Positions 1-9,012 of a stretch of DNA of 42,363 nt are shown here, piece after piece. The stretch comes from an uncultured Aquabacterium sp. (GTDB taxonomy: Bacteria > Pseudomonadota > Gammaproteobacteria > Burkholderiales > Burkholderiaceae_C). The position numbers and the translations under genes were made by a program. Within the stretch, counting starts at the first letter, position 1, and every line of letters starts with the position of its first letter. Below the pieces are notes generated by a model that saw only the letters and a list, made by a program, of their open reading frames with translations, searched no databases and had not been told where the DNA came from. Location of the stretch: contig NZ_CANBCC010000032.1 of assembly GCF_947366995.1 (NCBI RefSeq), forward strand, positions 1 to 42,363, written 5' to 3'.

Positions 1-62
1 AAAATTGGGCGTGACGGATGCCCTTTAGTGGCTCAGTTTTGCTCGTGATTCAACATCCCATC
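1..62 (+). promoter_or_regulatory. Probable leader-proximal flank of the CRISPR array (partial)
   Basis: The 62 bases before the first repeat contain no repeat copy in the expected 60-nt phase, so the array begins at 63. I read this as the inner end of the leader because the repeats next to it are perfect while those at the opposite end are mutated, as is usual at the trailer. Only the last part of the leader is present, so no promoter or IHF site can be assigned. I-F cas genes, if present, would most often lie further left, outside the window. Confidence 0.5.
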
Positions 63-3000
63 GTTCACTGCCGCATAGGCAGCTCAGAAAATCGTCCACG
101 TCACGATCTTGCCGGGCTTCGTGTTCACTGCCGCATAGGCAGCTCAGAAAAACCCAGCGCGTCGATACCCGCCGAGCATGATGTTCACTGCCGCATAGGC
201 AGCTCAGAAACATCCGCGCTAAATCATCTGAACAACTTGGTCGTTCACTGCCGCATAGGCAGCTCAGAAACTGCCCCACTTGCGTGCCTGCACGTGGTAC
301 ACGTTCACTGCCGCATAGGCAGCTCAGAAAAGATCGGTTTCCTCGATGCCTGTCTCAGCGTCGTTCACTGCCGCATAGGCAGCTCAGAAAGAGCCATCGC
401 GCATTGCACGGCGTCACCCTCACGTTCACTGCCGCATAGGCAGCTCAGAAAACCCAGAAGGCTGGCGGCAAGGACGAGTCGGCGTTCACTGCCGCATAGG
501 CAGCTCAGAAATTGGTTGTACTTGGTGATGCCAAGACGAGTCTGTTCACTGCCGCATAGGCAGCTCAGAAAGACCCGGAAGCGCAGCAACGCGGCGTTCA
601 ACCGTTCACTGCCGCATAGGCAGCTCAGAAACTCGTCGTGCATGGCCTGTGCTGCGTCGATCTGTTCACTGCCGCATAGGCAGCTCAGAAAGGGCATGGC
701 GTGATGGCGCATCCGCGCTGTCGGTTCACTGCCGCATAGGCAGCTCAGAAATTGCCGCCCGCCTTTTGCGTGGCGTTCTGGGTGTTCACTGCCGCATAGG
801 CAGCTCAGAAAAACACCAGCAAGGGCGCTGGCGGCGTCGACCCGTTCACTGCCGCATAGGCAGCTCAGAAAGTCAGAAAGCGGCACTGAACCCACGTGCC
901 AGGGTTCACTGCCGCATAGGCAGCTCAGAAATTCACGGCGTGAAGGGTGACGCTGCTTTTCATGTTCACTGCCGCATAGGCAGCTCAGAAATTGTCGATA
1001 CCGGCGGTGCTGGCAACAGTAGCGTTCACTGCCGCATAGGCAGCTCAGAAACTCGGGGAACCAAGGGTTGTCGAAGTAGTTGATGTTCACTGCCGCATAG
1101 GCAGCTCAGAAATGAAGCAGATCGCCGAAAGCAATGGGTGCAGCGTTCACTGCCGCATAGGCAGCTCAGAAATTCTTGGCAACCGAGGTCTTCTGCGCCT
1201 TCAGGTTCACTGCCGCATAGGCAGCTCAGAAATTTGACAGCAGCGCATCCTTGAGCCAGGTGTAGTTCACTGCCGCATAGGCAGCTCAGAAATCTGAGCT
1301 CGGATCGGCTGGTTCCAAGTACATGTTCACTGCCGTATAGGCAGCTCAGAAATCGCAACCCAGCGTCAGCGCCAGGCTGACGAAGTTCACTGCCGCATAG
1401 GCAGCTCAGAAAACGCGCCCATGTGCCTGTCGTCGGCACCGATGGTTCACTGCCGCATAGGCAGCTCAGAAACGGACCCGGACAGATCCAGGCGCGCCCT
1501 GCCCGTTCACTGCCGCATAGGCAGCTCAGAAAACCGACGAACACGCCGCCGATGCCTGCACCAAGTTCACTGCAGCATAGGCAGCTCAGAAATGACAGCG
1601 ATGTATTTGTCTCCAGCGTCGATGGTTCACTGCCGCATAGGCAGCTCAGAAAGATTGCCGATGCGCGTGAAGTAGTAGCCGCGTGTTCACTGCCGCATAG
1701 GCAGCTCAGAAAACATGACGTCCTCGCCGTTCGACGGGCGGAAGGTTCACTGCCGCATAGGCAGCTCAGAAATCTACGCCCCTCACGGCCGGTTTCAGGA
1801 GTTCGTTCACTGCCGCATAGGCTCAGAAATTGCTCGACCTTGTTGTTTGCGCCAGCGCGGAGTTCACTGCCGCATAGGCAGCTCAGAAAGTGTGGCGGCG
1901 GTGGCCGAAGATGATCTCGTAGTTCACTGCCGCATAGGCAGCTCAGAAATGCTCATGGGCTGGAGTCCATCCTCGATTGGAGTTCACTGCCGCATAGGCA
2001 GCTCAGAAAATGCCCGGTCGATCATGTGAGCCGGGACTGTCGTTCACTGCCGCATAGGCAGCTCAGAAATGTTCGGCGCCTACAAGTTCGGCCCCACGTG
2101 GGTTCACTGCCGCATAGGCAGCTCAGAAATACAACACGCAAGCCAACGTCACGGGCGGCAAGTTCACTGCCGCATAGGCAGCTCAGAAATCGATGCTCGC
2201 AGGCGGGCAGCAGAACCCTTAGTTCACTGCCGCATAGGCAGCTCAGAAAATGCCCCAAATCACCAACAGCTTCGGCACCGTGTTCACTGCCGCATAGGCA
2301 GCTCAGAAATTGAACTTGCTGTATTCCTCAGCGCACTTGTCGTTCACTGCCGCATAGGCAGCTCAGAAATACTCTCAACTGGTCACGAACCTTGCCAACA
2401 CGTTCACTGCCGCATAGGCAGCTCAGAAACTGATGCGTAGAAAGCCAAGGGCGACGGGTCTGTTCACTGCCGCATAGGCAGCTCAGAAAGCCGCCGCCCG
2501 CGTGCTGGTCAAGGACTCGGCGTTCACTGCCGCATAGGCAGCTCAGAAATGCTGACGCGGTCGAACTGCGGCGTGTCGTAGGTTCACTGCCGCATAGGCA
2601 GCTCAGAAAGTCTTGCGTTGCCATCGGCCCGGCCGGCTTCGGTTCACTGCCGCATAGGCAGCTCAGAAATGCAGCAGGCCCAAAAACTGGCCGATGGACG
2701 AGTTCACTGCCGCATAGGCAGCTCAGAAAGTCGAACGGGGCGAGATTGAGCGGCTCATGGTGTTCACTGCCGCATAGGCAGCTCAGAAAGTAGCCCGCAC
2801 CGGGCAGGCTGGCCCAGATGCGTTCACTGCCGCATAGGCAGCTCAGAAAACCATGCGCGCCCGGCGTGCCGGACTCCCTACGTTCACTGCCGCATAGGCA
2901 GCTCAGAAAAAATACCCATTTCGTGCCCCCAAACAAAAACGGTTCACTGCCGCATAGGCAGCTCAGAAAGCACCCGCATCCTGGTGCTGTTCCAGCGCTG

Positions 3001-5050
3001 GGTTCACTGCCGCATAGGCAGCTCAGAAAGCACCAGCGTCCGGGGAAAATACGGGGGAAGAGTTCACTGCCGCATAGGCAGCTCAGAAAGTGGTGGCCAC
3101 CCATGGCTGATGCCGGCCTGAGTTCACTGCCGCATAGGCAGCTCAGAAAAGGCTGCGGTGTCGGTCGTGGTCGTGGAGGGCGTTCACTGCCGCATAGGCA
3201 GCTCAGAAAACGACGGCCAGGCACTGAGCCCAGCCGAACGCGTTCACTGCCGCATAGGCAGCTCAGAAAACACCCACCCCGACGCGTGGCGCTCGCGCTA
3301 CGTTCACTGCCGCATAGGCAGCTCAGAAAACGGTGCGCAGCTGATGAACCTCGCCGCATTCGTTCACTGCCGCATAGGCAGCTCAGAAACTGGCCCGCAC
3401 GCTCGATGTTGACGAGCGCACGTTCACTGCCGCATAGGCAGCTCAGAAATGGAACTCGTTGCGTGATGGGCCAGTGTCCAGGTTCACTGCCGCATAGGCA
3501 GCTCAGAAAAGCTGGGCCGACGTCGACGAGATGGGTACCAAGTTCACTGCCGCATAGGCAGCTCAGAAAAGCGTGTAGAACTTCGACTGCGGCGTGAGGT
3601 TGTTCACTGCCGCATAGGCAGCTCAGAAAACGCGCCCATGTGCCTGTCGTCGGCACCGATGGTTCACTGCCGCATAGGCAGCTCAGAAAGCCAACGACCT
3701 GGCCGCAGAGTGCGAGGTAACGTTCACTGCCGCATAGGCAGCTCAGAAATTGAGTGCGGCGACTCGCTCCCGCACGGTGCTGTTCACTGCCGCATAGGCA
3801 GCCCAGAAATTCGCCTTGCGAAACAAGGCGTCAAGGCTGGCGTTCACTGCCGCATAGGCAGCTCAGAAACTGGCACCAACACGCTGACGCTCAACGTCAC
3901 CGTTCACTGCCGCATAGGCAGCTCAGAAAAGCGCGATCTGGACCGCCGCGCCGAAGAAGGCGTTCACTGCCGCATAGGCAGCTCAGAAATCATCGCGCAC
4001 AGCCTGGAAATCGCGGTTCTTGTTCACTGCCGCATAGGCAGCTCAGAAAATCATGGTTCAGCAGCTCGGCGAGCAGATGGGGTTCACTGCCGCATAGGCA
4101 GCTCAGAAATCCAAGGCGCTCATACTCGCTGCGCTTTGAGTGTTCACTGCCGCATAGGCAGCTCAGAAAAAGATGGCGATTGAGACTGGTGCCGGTGCGA
4201 TGTTCACTGCCGCATAGGCAGCTCAGAAAGGCATTGTGCTTGTCCTGGTCGTGCCGCTAACGTTCACTGCCGCATAGGCAGCTCAGAAATGGACGCGGAG
4301 TGCGTGCGCGATCAGCTCGTTGTTCACTGCCGCATAGGCAGCTCAGAAAGTCCACGTCGTCGGCGGTCAGCGGGGTCTCGTGTTCACTGCCGCATAGGCA
4401 GCTCAGAAAATGCTGGACACCCGCGACGCCCGCGCGCTGGAGTTCACTGCCGCATAGGCAGCTCAGAAATGGGCCGCCGGGATGGCGACCTGTACCGTTT
4501 CGTTCACTGCCGCATAGGCAGCTCAGAAACGACACAGAGCCCCCAGCCGAACGCGGATCACGTTCACTGCCGCATAGGCAGCTCAGAAAATCCGAGTACC
4601 CACCACCACCACCGGCCACGCGTTCACTGCCGCATAGGCAGCTCAGAAAATCGCGCGGGCGAAGGCATCGAGATGCAGTGCGTTCACTGCCGCATAGGCA
4701 GCTCAGAAAAGCGTGGCCACCGCTTCGCCGCCGGTCATTTTGTTCACTGCCGCATAGGCAGCTCAGAAAGAACAGGGCACCGCGGAAGTTCCTGAAAGGC
4801 AGTTCACTGCCGCATAGGCAGCTCAGAAATGACACGGGTGATGGAGTGCACCCGGGAGCAAGTTCACTGCCGCATAGGCAGCACAGAAAAGCACACGCGC
4901 CGGCGCGGCGCCCACCACGGCGTTCACTGCCGCATAGGCAGCTCAGAAATGGCGCGGGCCGTGGGAAGCCTGGTTGACATGGTTCACTGCCGCATAGGCA
5001 GTTCAGAAATTGATGATCGCGCTGCGCACTCGGCGCCACGCGTTCACTGC
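63..5050 (+). CRISPR. Type I-F CRISPR array, 83 repeats of 28 nt
   Basis: Repeats start at 63 and recur about every 60 nt to 4982-5009: 83 repeats with 82 spacers between them, then a last spacer (5010-5041) and a 9-nt terminal repeat stub at 5042-5050. Each repeat begins GTTCACTGCC and ends GGCAGCTCAGAAA, with a CTGCC/GGCAG stem around a GCATA loop, which is the type I-F (Cas6f/Csy4) signature. Cleavage after the stem would leave an 8-nt CTCAGAAA handle, so transcription should be on the plus strand. Spacers are 32 nt except two of 33 nt (391-423, 1052-1084). Variant repeats are at 1325 (loop C to T), 1565 (stem C to A), 1805 (25 nt, 3-nt deletion), 3782, 4862 and 4982 (handle changes). The spacer at 1413-1444 is identical to that at 3630-3661. 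No cas gene is in the window. Confidence 0.98.
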
Positions 5051-5233
5051 GGAACTGGCTGATGGCGCACTCGATCCCGTTCAGCGGGATTCTCCGCCAT
5101 TTGTCATGCCGAGTTCCCCACCTCGGGCAATTTGCCCGCCCCCACTCGGGCTCCCTGCCCTGGCCGCTGACCTGAAGGCTTCCTACATTGAGGTCAGTCC
5201 GCTCGACGCGGCCTCATGCTTCAGGAGTGCCCC
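5042..5233 (+). other. CRISPR trailer and intergenic hairpins
   Basis: The 84th repeat keeps only its first nine bases (5042-5050) and then diverges. The trailer holds inverted repeats: ATCCCG/CGGGAT at 5074-5079 and 5085-5090, CCGAG/CTCGG at 5109-5113 and 5122-5126, and a GGGCAA/TTGCCC pair just after. None is followed by a T-run, so I do not call a Rho-independent terminator. The promoter of the following Sel1-repeat gene should lie here, but I see no convincing -35/-10 pair. Confidence 0.5.
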
Positions 5234-6040
5234 ATGCCCCCGGTTCCATCCCCCTCGTTCAGTCCACCCCGCGCCCGCCGGATCTCCTCTGGTGTGGCGC
5301 TGATGCTGGCGCTGTCTGCTGTCACAGCCGGCGCACAGACCGGCGCACAAACTGGCTCCTGCGGCCAGCCCGAGCCCACGGGCGCCGGGCCCTCCAGCAT
5401 GGCGGCCAACAACGTCAGTGACCTGTCGCTGGCCTACCAGGCCGAACAGCCCGCCAGCATCACGATGTGCGCCTACGGCTACCTCGCCGCCAAGTGCGGC
5501 GACTACGCCACCGCCCACAAGATCTTCGACAAGTGCATTGCCAAGGGCTTCATCGGGCCGATGATCTGGAAGGGCCATCTGCTGCAGGAAGGCGAGGGCG
5601 TGCCGCAGGACTCTGTGGCTGCCACCGCGATGTTCAAGCGCGCGGCCGAGTCCGGCCACGATGGCTATGCCGTGATGGGCAAGCTGCATTACGCCAGCGC
5701 CTTGTGGGAAGGGCGCGGTGTGGCCCGCAACGAGGCCGAGGCGCGCAAGTGGTTCGAGCAGGCTGCCGCCGAAGGCAGCGAAGATGCGCAGACCTTTCTG
5801 AAAACGGGCTACCACACCGGCTCGCGTGACCGCACCGGCAAGGGCGTGGGCGTGCCGACCGAGGACGTTCAGGGCCAGGCGCTGCAGAAGCAGCCCACCG
5901 CCACCACAACGGCATTTTCAGGCTGGTACACCGTGGGGATGGGCGCCCTGCTGGCGCTGCTGGTGGCCATCGGGGCGTGGCGACAGGGGCGCACCCGGCT
6001 CGCCGGCATCCGCCTGCAGGCTGGAGGGCAACCCGCATGA
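5234..6040 (+). CDS. Sel1-repeat protein, exported, with C-terminal membrane anchor
   Basis: 268 aa. An ATG lies 18 nt upstream, but the start at 5234 has a CAGGAG ribosome site six bases before it, so I choose it. The protein has an N-terminal signal segment (about residues 16-34, ending AGAQT), a Cys-containing central region, and two Sel1-like repeats with the signatures EGEGVPQD..A..MFKRAAESG and EGRGVARNEAEARKWFEQAAAEG. One transmembrane helix lies near the C-terminus (about 237-254), followed by Arg-rich residues. Sel1 repeats are protein-protein interaction solenoids, so a periplasmic scaffold role is an inference. Its stop overlaps the start of the ExbB-like gene (ATGA), which indicates translational coupling and a shared job with that channel. 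Confidence 0.85.
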   Translation: MPPVPSPSFSPPRARRISSGVALMLALSAVTAGAQTGAQTGSCGQPEPTGAGPSSMAANNVSDLSLAYQAEQPASITMCAYGYLAAKCGDYATAHKIFDKCIAKGFIGPMIWKGHLLQEGEGVPQDSVAATAMFKRAAESGHDGYAVMGKLHYASALWEGRGVARNEAEARKWFEQAAAEGSEDAQTFLKTGYHTGSRDRTGKGVGVPTEDVQGQALQKQPTATTTAFSGWYTVGMGALLALLVAIGAWRQGRTRLAGIRLQAGGQPA

Positions 6041-6531
6041 GTGCCATCGCCTCCATCGACCACGCCATGTACGGCGTGAGCCAGCTTTTTCTGGTACCCG
6101 TGCTGCTGGCCATCAGCGCCGCGTTTGCCTACGCCTTCGTGGCGCTCGGTGGCTTTGTGCGGCAGGCCTGGCAGCGCCACCGGGGCCTGCCGGCCGGCTT
6201 CGAAATGCGTTTGTGGCGCGAGCGTGAGCCCGCCTTGTCCCTCAGCCACCTCGAGGCGCTGGCCCTGCGCCGGCTGGAGTTGGTGCGACTGGTGACCCGC
6301 GTGGCGCCCATGCTGGGCCTGGTGGCCACGATGATCCCGATGGGGCCGGCACTCAAGGCGCTGGCCGATGGGCAGATGGCCGAGGTCTCGCGCAGCCTGA
6401 TGGTGGCCTTCTCGGCCGTCATCCTGGCGCTGATTGCGGCGGCCATCACGTATGCGGTGGCCCAGGTGCGCCGCCGCTGGTATGCCGCCGACATGCTCGG
6501 CCTGGCCAGTGAAGAGGAGCTCATGTCATGA
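6037..6531 (+). CDS. MotA/TolQ/ExbB-family proton-channel subunit
   Basis: 164 aa, starting inside the stop of the Sel1 gene with a GGAGGG ribosome site. Three hydrophobic helices are visible (about 16-39, 88-107, 121-144). The middle one carries the family's APMLGLVATMIPMG core, and a cytoplasmic stretch with many Arg/Glu separates helices 1 and 2, as in ExbB and TolQ. It is shorter than ExbB or TolQ. Members form pentameric inner-membrane channels that use the proton gradient together with a one-helix partner. Here that partner should be the DUF2149 protein, whose gene overlaps this one by 4 nt. The object being energised is unknown. The nearby siderophore receptor makes outer-membrane transport one guess. 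Confidence 0.85.
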   Translation: MSAIASIDHAMYGVSQLFLVPVLLAISAAFAYAFVALGGFVRQAWQRHRGLPAGFEMRLWREREPALSLSHLEALALRRLELVRLVTRVAPMLGLVATMIPMGPALKALADGQMAEVSRSLMVAFSAVILALIAAAITYAVAQVRRRWYAADMLGLASEEELMS

Positions 6532-6881
6532 GCGACCTCCAACCTGTCCCGCCGCGTGCACGCCAGCGCCGTGCTTCAGGCCTGCTCGAAGACCTGGAAG
6601 ACGACGACCCCATTCTGTCGGTCGTCAACCTGATCGACGTGTTCCTGGTGCTGGTGGCGGCCCTGCTGCTGGTGGTCAGCCAGAACCCGCTGAACCCCTT
6701 CACCGACGACAAGCTGACCGTGATCCGCCGTGCGGGCCAGCCCGACATGGAGATCGTCATCAAAGACGGCCAGAAGATCGACCGCTACAAGGCCACCGAT
6801 GGCCAGGGCGCCGGGGCCGGCGTGAAGGCCGGCATGCTGTACAAGATGCAGGACGGCGGCATGGTGTATGTGCCGGAGTGA
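6528..6881 (+). CDS. DUF2149 protein, probable ExbD/TolR-like partner
   Basis: 117 aa. Residues 27-51 form a single helix introduced by DDDPILSVVNLIDVFLVLV. The NLIDVFLVLV core (Asp37) closely resembles the PFIDVMLVLL core of ExbD, whose Asp is the proton-carrying residue. The rest is a small soluble domain ending GVKAGMLYKMQDGGMVYVPE, which is the DUF2149 pattern as I remember it. The start overlaps the ExbB-like stop by four bases (ATGA), a tight pairing. DUF2149 genes are known to sit beside MotA/TolQ/ExbB genes, so assignment as the channel partner is well supported by context, but the function is not established. Confidence 0.8.
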   Translation: MSDLQPVPPRARQRRASGLLEDLEDDDPILSVVNLIDVFLVLVAALLLVVSQNPLNPFTDDKLTVIRRAGQPDMEIVIKDGQKIDRYKATDGQGAGAGVKAGMLYKMQDGGMVYVPE

Positions 6882-6944
6882 CACAGCCTGGCACAGGGCC
6901 GACACCGCTGTGCAAAGCCGCCGCTGCGCGTATCCTCGCTGGCC

Positions 6945-8321
6945 ATGTCCTTGTCTGCCCATCTGCTGATCCGCATGACCCTGGTCGGCCTGCTGTGCTG
7001 GTTCGGGGTGTCGGGCTTCGTGGTGTGGCGGCTGCAGCAGGAAGGGCGCGGCACGATCGAGGCCCAGGCAGACATCCTGCAGCGGCTGACCGAGCAGCAG
7101 TTGCGCCGGCAACTGGTGGCGCAGGATGCGGGCGGGCGCCTGCCCGATCTGGCGCGGGTGGTGGCCTTGTATGGCCGGCCGGTGTGCCTGCGCTACCAGG
7201 CCATCGACCAGCCGCTGGTGCAGTGGGGGTGCGAGCCGCCGGTGCCCACCGAAGCGGTGCCGGCCTGGCTGGCCACGTGGCTGGGCGAGCGCCTGCCCGT
7301 CAGTGTCACCCGGGGGATCCGGCTGTGGTCGCGCGAAGACGGGGTGCTGCGCATCGAGCCCCAGCAGGCCGCCGTGATCGAACAACTCTGGAGCCGGTTG
7401 CAGGACCTGACCAGCCTGACGGCCGCCACCATCGCCGCACTCGATTTGCTGGTGTGGCTGGTGTTGCGCCGCCTGTTGCAGCCCACGGCCGGGTTTGTGG
7501 CGGCCCTCGACCGGCTGGGCGAAGGCGAGCACACCCTGTCCCTGCCCCGGCAGGGCGCGCGCGAGTTTCGCCGGCTCGGCGAGGGCATCCAGCGGCTGGC
7601 CGCCACCCTGGCACAGCTGACGGCCATCCGCGCAGCACTCACGACACGGCTCATCGACACCCAGGAGGCCGAGCGCCGCGACATCGCCCACGACCTGCAC
7701 GACGAGATGGGGCAGTGCATTGCCGCGCTGCAGGCGGTGTCGTCCGGCATCCGCCAGAGTGCCGCGGTGGGCGAGCCGGCTACCATCGAAGACACCGAGA
7801 TCCTGGATGCGACCGTGAACGAACTGGCCGCCGGCGTGCGTGGTCTGTTGGTTCGTTTGCGCCCGCCCCTGCTGGATGAGCAGGGCCTGCAGTGGGCCTT
7901 GCAGGACCTCGTGAGCGCCTGGAACCTGCGCCAGCGTGCGGCGCGCCAGCCACCGCTTCGGGCCGAGCTGACCTTGCCTGCACGTTGGCCTGCCGAGTTG
8001 GACGAGGCCACCAGCCTGGGCCTGTACCGCGCCTGCCAGGAGGCCCTGACCAATGCCGCGCGCTATGCCGATGCACGTGAGCCGGTTCGCCTGTCGGTGA
8101 CCCTGGCGCACGGCCGCCTGTGCCTGTCGGTTCGCAATGCCTGTTCATCGAGCCCGCCGAACCGTGCGGCCTCCGGGACCGGGCTGGGCCTGGGCATGAT
8201 GGCCGAGCGGGTGCGTGCCCGTGGTGGCGATCTGCACGCGGCGCGCGAGCCGGCCCCGGCCGGAGACGCCTTTGTCCTGACCCTGCAATGGCCGCTGCGC
8301 CCGGTGTCTGCCCATGCCTGA
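6945..8321 (+). CDS. Sensor histidine kinase, NarX/UhpB type (HisKA_3)
   Basis: 458 aa. TM1 is about 9-29, followed by a periplasmic sensor domain of about 125 residues with no recognised fold, TM2 about 158-177 and a HAMP linker. The dimerisation/phosphoacceptor segment reads TQEAERRDIAHDLHDEMGQ, with His252 (in LHDE) the expected phosphorylation site. The ATPase has an N-box around Asn370 (CQEALTNAARYADA) and a G-box (GTGLGLGMMAERV) near the C-terminus. It overlaps the next gene, its cognate regulator, by 8 nt. It lies 63 nt after the DUF2149 gene, so the kinase may sense the state of that membrane system. The ligand is not known. Confidence 0.93.
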   Translation: MSLSAHLLIRMTLVGLLCWFGVSGFVVWRLQQEGRGTIEAQADILQRLTEQQLRRQLVAQDAGGRLPDLARVVALYGRPVCLRYQAIDQPLVQWGCEPPVPTEAVPAWLATWLGERLPVSVTRGIRLWSREDGVLRIEPQQAAVIEQLWSRLQDLTSLTAATIAALDLLVWLVLRRLLQPTAGFVAALDRLGEGEHTLSLPRQGAREFRRLGEGIQRLAATLAQLTAIRAALTTRLIDTQEAERRDIAHDLHDEMGQCIAALQAVSSGIRQSAAVGEPATIEDTEILDATVNELAAGVRGLLVRLRPPLLDEQGLQWALQDLVSAWNLRQRAARQPPLRAELTLPARWPAELDEATSLGLYRACQEALTNAARYADAREPVRLSVTLAHGRLCLSVRNACSSSPPNRAASGTGLGLGMMAERVRARGGDLHAAREPAPAGDAFVLTLQWPLRPVSAHA

Positions 8322-9009
8322 ATCTGCCGCCACCCCCGTCATCCGCCTGCTGCTGGTCGACGACCATGCCATCGTGCGGGCCGGCTACCGCCACCTGCTG
8401 CGCCGGCAGGCTCACCTCGACCTGATCGACGACGCGGGCAGTGCCGAAGAGGCCTACCAGCTCTACCGCCAGAACCGGCCCGATGTCGTCGTCACCGACA
8501 TGGCCTTGCCGGGGCAGAGTGGGCTCGAGCTGACCCGCCGGCTGCTCGCGCTCGATCCGCAGGCCCGCGTGCTGATCTTCACCATGCACGGCTCGCCCGA
8601 CTTTGCGCAGGTGGCCTTGCGGGCCGGGGCGCGGGGCTATGTGAGCAAGTCGAGCCCGGCCGAGACGCTGTTGAACGCCATTGCCGAAGTGGCCGCAGGC
8701 CGGCGTGCCCTCAGCCCGGATGTGGCGCAGGCCCTCGCGCTGGCCCGTGTGGAGGGCGACACCGGCCTCGATGCGCTGACGCCGCGCGAGTTCGAGGTGC
8801 TGCGCATGCTGCTTCGGCCCTTGCCGGTGGCAGAGATTGCCGCGACGCTGCACCTCAGCGAGAAGACCATCTGCAATCTGCACTATCAGATCAAGCGCAA
8901 GCTGGGGGTCACGAGCGACATCGAGCTGACCCGGCGCATGCTGCCCCTGCTGGAGCAGGCAGACGCGAGCCTGAATGCCATGGCGGAAGGCGGCGCCGGG
9001 GCCGCCTGA
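8314..9009 (+). CDS. Response regulator, NarL/FixJ (LuxR-HTH) family
   Basis: 231 aa. The receiver domain has the acidic pair Asp16-Asp17, phosphoacceptor Asp62 (VVVTDMALPG), and the conserved Lys in GYVSKSS. A C-terminal LuxR-type helix-turn-helix begins LDALTPREFEVLRML and includes VAEIAATLHLSEKTICNLHYQIKRKLGV. The start lies inside the last codons of the kinase gene, so the two form a coupled two-component pair. The stop is separated by only three bases from the stop of the convergent DUF3325 gene. Targets are unknown. Autoregulation of the 5.2-9.0 kb locus is plausible. Confidence 0.95.
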   Translation: MPESAATPVIRLLLVDDHAIVRAGYRHLLRRQAHLDLIDDAGSAEEAYQLYRQNRPDVVVTDMALPGQSGLELTRRLLALDPQARVLIFTMHGSPDFAQVALRAGARGYVSKSSPAETLLNAIAEVAAGRRALSPDVAQALALARVEGDTGLDALTPREFEVLRMLLRPLPVAEIAATLHLSEKTICNLHYQIKRKLGVTSDIELTRRMLPLLEQADASLNAMAEGGAGAA

Positions 9010-9012
9010 GCA

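Noticed and set aside
18-5062. Many long open frames with repeated HCRIGSSE, SLPHRQLR or FLSCLCGSE peptides across the first 5 kb
   Set aside because: They are readings through the CRISPR array. Repeat plus spacer is 60 nt, a multiple of three, so frames stay open and look like repeat proteins.
5074-5090. ATCCCG/CGGGAT hairpin as a terminator of the CRISPR transcript
   Set aside because: The stem is only six pairs and no T-run follows. Recorded as an inverted repeat only.
6576-8111. A 511-codon minus-strand frame across the DUF2149 and kinase genes
   Set aside because: It is antisense to two well-supported genes and shows Gln/His/Arg-rich shadow composition with no domain.
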